Part shown: positions 8,113-11,567 of the stretch, piece after piece
Layout: every line of letters begins with the position of its first letter
How positions within the stretch are numbered: position 1 is the first letter of the stretch
Assembly: GCA_022822245.1 (NCBI GenBank)
Contig: JAJECB010000249.1
Coordinates: 1-11,567 of the forward strand
Direction: 5' to 3'
Length of the DNA: 11,567 nt
DNA from: Gammaproteobacteria bacterium
GTDB taxonomy: Bacteria; Pseudomonadota; Gammaproteobacteria; HK1
Notes under the pieces: model-generated
What the model was told of the DNA's origin: nothing
The model's database searches: none
Seen by the model: only the letters and a program-made list of their open reading frames with translations
Position numbers and translations under genes: made by a program

Positions 8113-8130
8113 CTTTCCTCCCCCGGAAAG
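8113..8130. repeat. Inverted repeat CTTTCC-N6-GGAAAG just upstream of the imuA promoter
   Basis: The arms CTTTCC (8113-8118) and GGAAAG (8125-8130) are perfect, and the repeat ends seven nt before the -35 box of the imuA promoter. Its place fits an operator or activator site. It does not match the CTGT-N8-ACAG or GTTC-N7-GTTC LexA boxes. Confidence 0.4.
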
Positions 8131-8137
8131 CATCCGA

Positions 8138-8166
8138 TTGACACCGGGCGCGAGAAGCGTCATAAA
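8138..8166 (+). promoter_or_regulatory. Predicted sigma-70 promoter of imuA
   Basis: TTGACA (8138-8143, perfect -35) is followed after exactly 17 nt by CATAAA (8161-8166, 4 of 6 of TATAAT). Transcription would start at about 8173, that is, at or within two nt of the imuA ATG at 8175, so the message would be leaderless or nearly so unless the later ATG at 8217 is used. Confidence 0.6.
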
Positions 8167-8174
8167 GAAAACCA

Positions 8175-9044
8175 ATGAAGAACCAAAGGGACCCCACGAG
8201 CGGTCGCGATTTCGACATGAAGAGCGTACGGGAGGAGCTGCGCACCCGGATCGGAGCGCTCGAAGGGAGGAGGGAGCTGCTTCGGGCGAGCGTGGACGGA
8301 GGGGAGATCGACGGCTGGCTCGGCGGCGGCCTGACCCGGGGGCGGGTGCATGCGGTGACCGGGCCGGGGGCCACCGCTTTCGCGGCGGTACTGTGCTCCC
8401 GCCTGCGCGGGCCGGTCCTGTGGTGCGTCGTCGAAGGTGGCTCCTTCCCTCCCCTTCATCCCCCGGGGTTCGCCGCTCTCGGGTTGGACCCGCATCGCCT
8501 GGTGATGGCCCGGGCGGACAACGAGGCGGCGGCGCTCGGGGCGGCGGAAACGGCGCTTCGCGAGCGGGGACTCGCCGCGGTGGTGGTCGAGACGGCCGGG
8601 GGGCTGCGCTCCGCGCGCGGCCGCCGGCTCCAGCTCGCGGCCGAGGCCGGCGGGGGGCTCGGCTTCGTGTTCCTGGCCCGGGCGCGTGACATGAGCTGGG
8701 CGGAAAGCGGCTGGGAGGCGGCTCCCGTGCCGGGATCGGAACGAGGGATCCGGTGGCGGTGGACGCTTCGGCGGGTGCGCCGGGGAAGGCCGCATGAGTG
8801 GTTGGTGGAGTGGAGCGATGCGACGGGTGCTTTGCGTGTGGTTTCCCCGGTTGGCGACGGAGTGCCTGACCCGGTCGTACCGGGACGGCGGCCGGCCGGT
8901 GGTGACGGTTGTGCATGGCGGCACGGTGGTGGCGGCGGTATCGGAGGCGGCGGAAGCCGCGGGGGTGAGACCAGGGATGGGGTGGGGCGACGCCCGCGCG
9001 CGGTGTCCGTCCCTGCTGGCGAGCCCTCCGGATCGCGAACGTGA
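8175..9044 (+). CDS. imuA: ImuA, RecA-like accessory protein of the mutagenesis cassette
   Basis: ImuA works with ImuB and DnaE2 in damage-induced translesion synthesis. The 289-residue product has the alphaproteobacterial-type ImuA pattern: IDGWLGGGLTRGRVHAVTGPG (45-65), GPVLWCVVEGG (79-89), the AALGLDPHRLVMARADNEAAALGAAETALRERGLAAVVVE block (100-139), RGRRLQLAAEAGG (148-160) and RWRWTLRRVRRG...WLVEWSDATGALRVV (193-223). The P-loop place reads VTGPGATAFA without the Lys of RecA, so ATP binding is doubtful, as in the family. Conserved sequence ends near residue 225. The last ~60 residues are Gly/Arg-rich, overlap imuB by 227 nt, and look like read-through of an out-of-frame region. An in-frame ATG at 8217 (Met15) is an alternative start, but it has no better ribosome site. 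Expected to be damage-induced; no convincing LexA box is seen. Confidence 0.85.
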   Translation: MKNQRDPTSGRDFDMKSVREELRTRIGALEGRRELLRASVDGGEIDGWLGGGLTRGRVHAVTGPGATAFAAVLCSRLRGPVLWCVVEGGSFPPLHPPGFAALGLDPHRLVMARADNEAAALGAAETALRERGLAAVVVETAGGLRSARGRRLQLAAEAGGGLGFVFLARARDMSWAESGWEAAPVPGSERGIRWRWTLRRVRRGRPHEWLVEWSDATGALRVVSPVGDGVPDPVVPGRRPAGGDGCAWRHGGGGGIGGGGSRGGETRDGVGRRPRAVSVPAGEPSGSRT

Positions 9045-10353
9045 AGCCCGGGCGATGAAGGCGGCGGCGCGGGCGGCCGAGCGGCACGGACCCTGGGTCG
9101 TCCGGGGGATGGACGATCTCCTGGTCGACGTGACGGGAACCGCCCATCTCTTCGGCGGCGAGCGGGCCATGCTGGAAGACTGCCGCCGCGTTTTCGCGGA
9201 GGGCGGGTGGTCGGTGCGGGTGGCGGTAGCGGGGGGCGCCGGGGCCGCCTGGGGGCTCGCCCGTTTCGCGGGCGCGGAGCTCACCATCGGAACCCCGGAG
9301 GAGGTGCGGGGGCTCCCGGTGGAGGCCCTTCGTCTCGATGCCGAAGGCGCGGCGAGGCTGCGCCGGGTCGGGCTGCGGTGCGTCGGCGACCTCGCGAGCC
9401 GTTCCCGAACGGCTCTCGCCGAACGGTTCGGGGAGCGGTTGATCCGGTGTCTCGACCGGATGCTCGAGGGGGAGGGAAGCGGATCCGAGCCGCTCGGGGT
9501 GCGCTCGCCTCGACCGGAGCTTCGGGTCGATTGGGAGGGAATGGAGCCCCTGCGGGACCCGGCATCGGTCGAAGCGGTCTGCGCGGCATTGCTGGAGAGG
9601 CTGTGCGCCCGGCTCCGCCGGGGAGATCTCGGGGCGCGGAAGATGCTCCTGGTCCTTGGCTTCGATGCCCCGGGTTCGGGGCGGCGGCGGATCGAGGTCC
9701 GGGCGGGACGGGGGGTCCGTGATCCCGAACGGTGGCTCGAGCTCTTTCGGGAACGCCCCGAGGCATTCGATCCGGAGAGCGGGGTGGCCCGCCTTGACCT
9801 TGCCGCGGCGGCGGTGGAGCCGTTCGACCCCGAGGCGGGATCCGACCGGGAAGGGTTGTGGGAGCGCCTCTCGGTCCGGCTCGGATCCCGCAACTTGGTC
9901 CGGTTCCGACCGGCCGCCCGGCATCGTCCGGAGGCGGCGTTCGAGACCGAACCGGTGCTGGCCTCCACGTCCCGCCGCGCACCCGTCTCCGCCCCGGGGA
10001 TTCGCGCTCCCTCGTTTGCCGCGGCGGCGGATGGGGGAAACCCACGGCCGTTGCGGCTGCTCGCTTCCCCGGAGCCGGTCGGAGTGGAGAGCGGGCCGGA
10101 CGATCCGCTCGAGCCTCCCGCCGTTCTGCACCGGAGAGGTGGCCGTCCGGTACGCCTGCGGAGCGCCCGCGGACCCGAGCGGATCGTCTCCGAGTGGTGG
10201 GGCGAAGGGGGGGGCACGGGCGGTCGGGAGGAAGGCCTGCCGGCGGGGCGTGACTACTGGCAGGTCGAGACCGAGGAAGGAGCCCGGTTGTGGATCTACC
10301 GGGACCTGCACCCCGGCCCCCCGCGCTGGTATCTGCACGGACTCTTCCCGTGA
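8818..10353 (+). CDS. imuB: ImuB, Y-family polymerase-like mutasome hub protein
   Basis: ImuB is an inactive Y-family relative that links ImuA and DnaE2 to the replication clamp. From ATG 8818 (GGAG seven nt upstream) the protein has 511 residues and starts MRRVLCVWFPRLATECL. The frame also has an ATG at 8794, but that start has no ribosome site and does not fit the family. Further features are GVRPGMGWGDARARCP (49-63), MDDLLVDVTGTAHLFGGE (98-115), the HhH-like LRRVGLRCVGDLASRSRTALAERFG (181-205) and the C-terminal ImuB tail RPLRLLASPEPVGV...GPERIVSEWWG...RDYWQVETEEGARLWIYR...RWYLHGLF (410-510). The first catalytic Asp of active Y-family enzymes is missing, consistent with ImuB. Odd points: an acidic pair (DD, 99-100) at the second catalytic site, only one Gln in the protein, and no QLxLF-type clamp motif that I can find. 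Confidence 0.92.
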   Translation: MRRVLCVWFPRLATECLTRSYRDGGRPVVTVVHGGTVVAAVSEAAEAAGVRPGMGWGDARARCPSLLASPPDREREARAMKAAARAAERHGPWVVRGMDDLLVDVTGTAHLFGGERAMLEDCRRVFAEGGWSVRVAVAGGAGAAWGLARFAGAELTIGTPEEVRGLPVEALRLDAEGAARLRRVGLRCVGDLASRSRTALAERFGERLIRCLDRMLEGEGSGSEPLGVRSPRPELRVDWEGMEPLRDPASVEAVCAALLERLCARLRRGDLGARKMLLVLGFDAPGSGRRRIEVRAGRGVRDPERWLELFRERPEAFDPESGVARLDLAAAAVEPFDPEAGSDREGLWERLSVRLGSRNLVRFRPAARHRPEAAFETEPVLASTSRRAPVSAPGIRAPSFAAAADGGNPRPLRLLASPEPVGVESGPDDPLEPPAVLHRRGGRPVRLRSARGPERIVSEWWGEGGGTGGREEGLPAGRDYWQVETEEGARLWIYRDLHPGPPRWYLHGLFP

Positions 10354-10552
10354 TCCGACCCCCCGGCATCTCCTTCCGCGGAGGCGAAACCCTCGCTTCG
10401 CCCGCCTGTCCGACGGGAAGCGTTCCCTCGGGCCGATCCCGCCCGGTGCCGGTTGCGGCGGCCGGGTCTGTCCGTCCGAGTGCCCCGCCTCCGCGGCGAC
10501 TCCGCGCCCTCGCGGAATCGGCCGGCGAGGGAGCGGGAGCGAAAGGCGGGAG
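10354..10552 (+). other. 199-nt gap between imuB and dnaE2
   Basis: No gene is visible here. It contains a small hairpin (GGCGAA at 10383-10388 with TTCGCC at 10397-10402, eight-base loop) shortly after the imuB stop and no T-run. I see no clear sigma-70 promoter, so dnaE2 may be co-transcribed with imuB. Near the end, AAAGG six nt before ATG 10553 is a good ribosome site for dnaE2. Confidence 0.55.
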
Positions 10553-11567
10553 ATGAGCCGGGCGGCGGACGACGGTCGCCCCTCCCGCCGGGCTCGTACC
10601 GTTTCCCACGCAGGCGCAGGCGCGAATGCCGCCCGCTACGTGGAGCTGGAGGCGGTCTCGAACTACTCCTTCCTGCGGGGCGCCTCCCATCCCGAGGAGC
10701 TGGTCCGGCAGGCCACGGAGCTCGGTCTGGAGGCCCTCGGGGTCGCGGACCACGACTCGCTCGCCGGGGTGGTGCGGGTCCACGCGGCGGCGCGCGCGGC
10801 GGGTCTCCGGTCGTTCGTCGGGGCGCGGCTCGATCTCGCGGACGCGCCGTCCGTGCTCGCCTATCCGTGCGATCGGGCCGCCTACGGGCGGCTGTCCCGG
10901 CTGCTGACCAAAGGGAAGGAAGGGGGCAAGGCACGAGCGGGGGGAGGTGCACGGAACCGGAACCGGGGCGCAGACCGGAGCCGGGACGGGCTCGAAGGGG
11001 GAAGCGGAGGCGAGGGCGAAGGCGGAACCGGGAACCGGGTGCTCCGCGCCGACGATCTCCTCGCGGCGGCGGAGGGGATGGTGCTCATCGTGCTGCCGCC
11101 GGACCGGCCGGCATCGGACCTCGCCCCGATCCTCGCCTCGTGGCGGGCGGCCTTCCCCGGGCAGGTGTGGCTCGCACTTCGCCGTTCGCTCGCCTCGCCT
11201 CCGAACGACAGCCGGGAAGAACGGGTGACGCGCACCGCCCGATCGGCCGGAGTCCCTCTCGTCGCGACCAACGCGGTCCTCATGCACCGGGCGGACCGGC
11301 ACCCCGTCGCCGATGTGCTCGCCTGCCTTCGCGCCGGCCGGTGCATCGACGAGATGGGCCTCGACCTTCTCAAGAACGCCGAGCGCCGGCTCAAGTCTCC
11401 GGCCGAGATGGCGCGCCTGTTCCGGGATCGGCCCGAGGCGATCGAAGCGACGCTGGACATTGCCGGCCGGATCGGCTTCACCCTCGATGAGCTGCGCCTC
11501 GACTATCCGGACGAGACCGGCTCCGACGGGCTTCCCGCCATGACCCGGCTGGAGCAGGCGGTCCGCG
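10553..11567 (+). CDS. dnaE2: DnaE2, error-prone DNA polymerase III alpha subunit (N-terminal part, 3' end outside window)
   Basis: DnaE2 is the catalytic translesion polymerase of the ImuA/ImuB cassette. The frame opens at ATG 10553 (AAAGG six nt upstream) and runs 338 codons to the right edge without a stop; full proteins have about 1050 residues. The visible part is the PHP domain and the entry to the palm: RYVELEAVSNYSFLRGASHPEELV (28-51), GVADHDSLAGVVRVH (63-77), FVGARLDLADAPSVLAYPCDRAAYGRLSRLLT (88-119), VPLVATNAVLMHRADRHPVADVLACLRAG (about 238-266) and NAERRLKSPAEMARLFRDRPEAIEATLDIA. Metal-binding positions of the replicative PHP domain are altered (VSNYS for HSDYS, TNAVLMH for TNDVxxx), as in many DnaE2. 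Between TKG and RVLRADDLL lies a ~42-residue Gly/Arg/Glu-rich insertion (121-162) absent from relatives I know. Confidence 0.9.
   Translation, partial: MSRAADDGRPSRRARTVSHAGAGANAARYVELEAVSNYSFLRGASHPEELVRQATELGLEALGVADHDSLAGVVRVHAAARAAGLRSFVGARLDLADAPSVLAYPCDRAAYGRLSRLLTKGKEGGKARAGGGARNRNRGADRSRDGLEGGSGGEGEGGTGNRVLRADDLLAAAEGMVLIVLPPDRPASDLAPILASWRAAFPGQVWLALRRSLASPPNDSREERVTRTARSAGVPLVATNAVLMHRADRHPVADVLACLRAGRCIDEMGLDLLKNAERRLKSPAEMARLFRDRPEAIEATLDIAGRIGFTLDELRLDYPDETGSDGLPAMTRLEQAVR

Larger units (their letters stand above)
7749..8174. other. Divergent intergenic control region with an AT-rich island
   Basis: These 426 nt separate the barrel gene (minus) from imuA (plus) and hold no convincing gene. 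Positions 7910-7960 are roughly 70% A+T in a ~70% G+C window, the only such island here. Within it lie GATCAT twice (7913-7918 and 7931-7936), an AATAAA...TTTATT inverted repeat (7924-7944) and the palindrome GATATATC (7945-7952). Separate entries cover the other palindromes and the two promoters. Confidence 0.7.

Noticed and set aside
7984..10338. A 784-codon open frame on the minus strand opposite imuA/imuB
   Set aside because: Low-complexity Pro/Arg/Ser-rich product opposite two recognised genes; a by-product of high GC3.
10383..10402. Small hairpin after imuB as a terminator separating dnaE2
   Set aside because: Only six pairs and no T-run; not enough to claim termination, so it is mentioned only in the gap entry.
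10453..11490. A 345-codon plus-strand frame overlapping dnaE2
   Set aside because: Product is Arg/Gly-rich with no domain; the dnaE2 frame in the same DNA matches the family throughout.
1..11567. Search for CRISPR arrays, insertion sequences, toxin-antitoxin or defence genes
   Set aside because: No regularly spaced repeats, transposase motifs, target-site duplications or small toxin/antitoxin pairs are visible; all large frames are accounted for by known families or by the barrel protein.

Overview
The window is about 70% G+C, densely coded, and every gene shows strong GC3 bias. The genes are housekeeping, periplasm-repair and DNA-damage genes of a Gram-negative bacterium. Supporting points are a PlsB-type acyltransferase, a Tat-exported MsrP with membrane MsrQ, a single-chain 'large' PurL, an outer-membrane beta-barrel protein and an imuA-imuB-dnaE2 mutagenesis cassette. 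Together these suggest a high-GC proteobacterium. PurL and MsrPQ look proteobacterial (closest to gamma/beta E. coli-type sequences known to me), while ImuA is of the alphaproteobacterial type rather than the SulA-like type. I cannot fix the class or genus from the sequence alone.

Layout. (1) 1-940, + strand: C-terminal 312 residues of a PlsB-like glycerol-3-phosphate acyltransferase, cut by the left edge. It is followed by a strong hairpin (941-970) in the 59-nt gap between convergent genes. (2) 1000-2629, - strand: msrP then msrQ, 31 nt apart-or-less as a tight pair, encoding periplasmic methionine-sulfoxide reductase and its haem membrane partner. (3) 2741-6967, - strand: purL, 1408 residues, longer than the usual ~1300 because of three low-complexity insertions. 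(4) 7092-7748, - strand: a small outer-membrane beta-barrel protein of unknown function, with its own promoter and a hairpin just after its stop. (5) 7749-8174: a 426-nt divergent intergenic region with an AT-rich island and several palindromes, the most regulatory-looking DNA here. (6) 8175-11567, + strand: imuA, imuB (overlapping imuA by 227 nt) and the first 338 codons of dnaE2, cut by the right edge.

How the genes work together. MsrP and MsrQ act as one system: MsrQ passes electrons from the inner membrane to MsrP, which repairs oxidised methionines in envelope proteins. ImuA, ImuB and DnaE2 form the translesion 'mutasome' normally induced by DNA damage through LexA. PurL (purine synthesis) and the acyltransferase (phospholipid synthesis) are unrelated neighbours. 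The barrel protein and imuA share a divergent control region.

I see no mobile element, CRISPR array, tRNA, rRNA or obvious new defence or biosynthetic system. The points most worth a second look are the imuA/imuB overlap, the insertions in PurL and DnaE2, the unusual ImuB, and the palindromes in the divergent control region.
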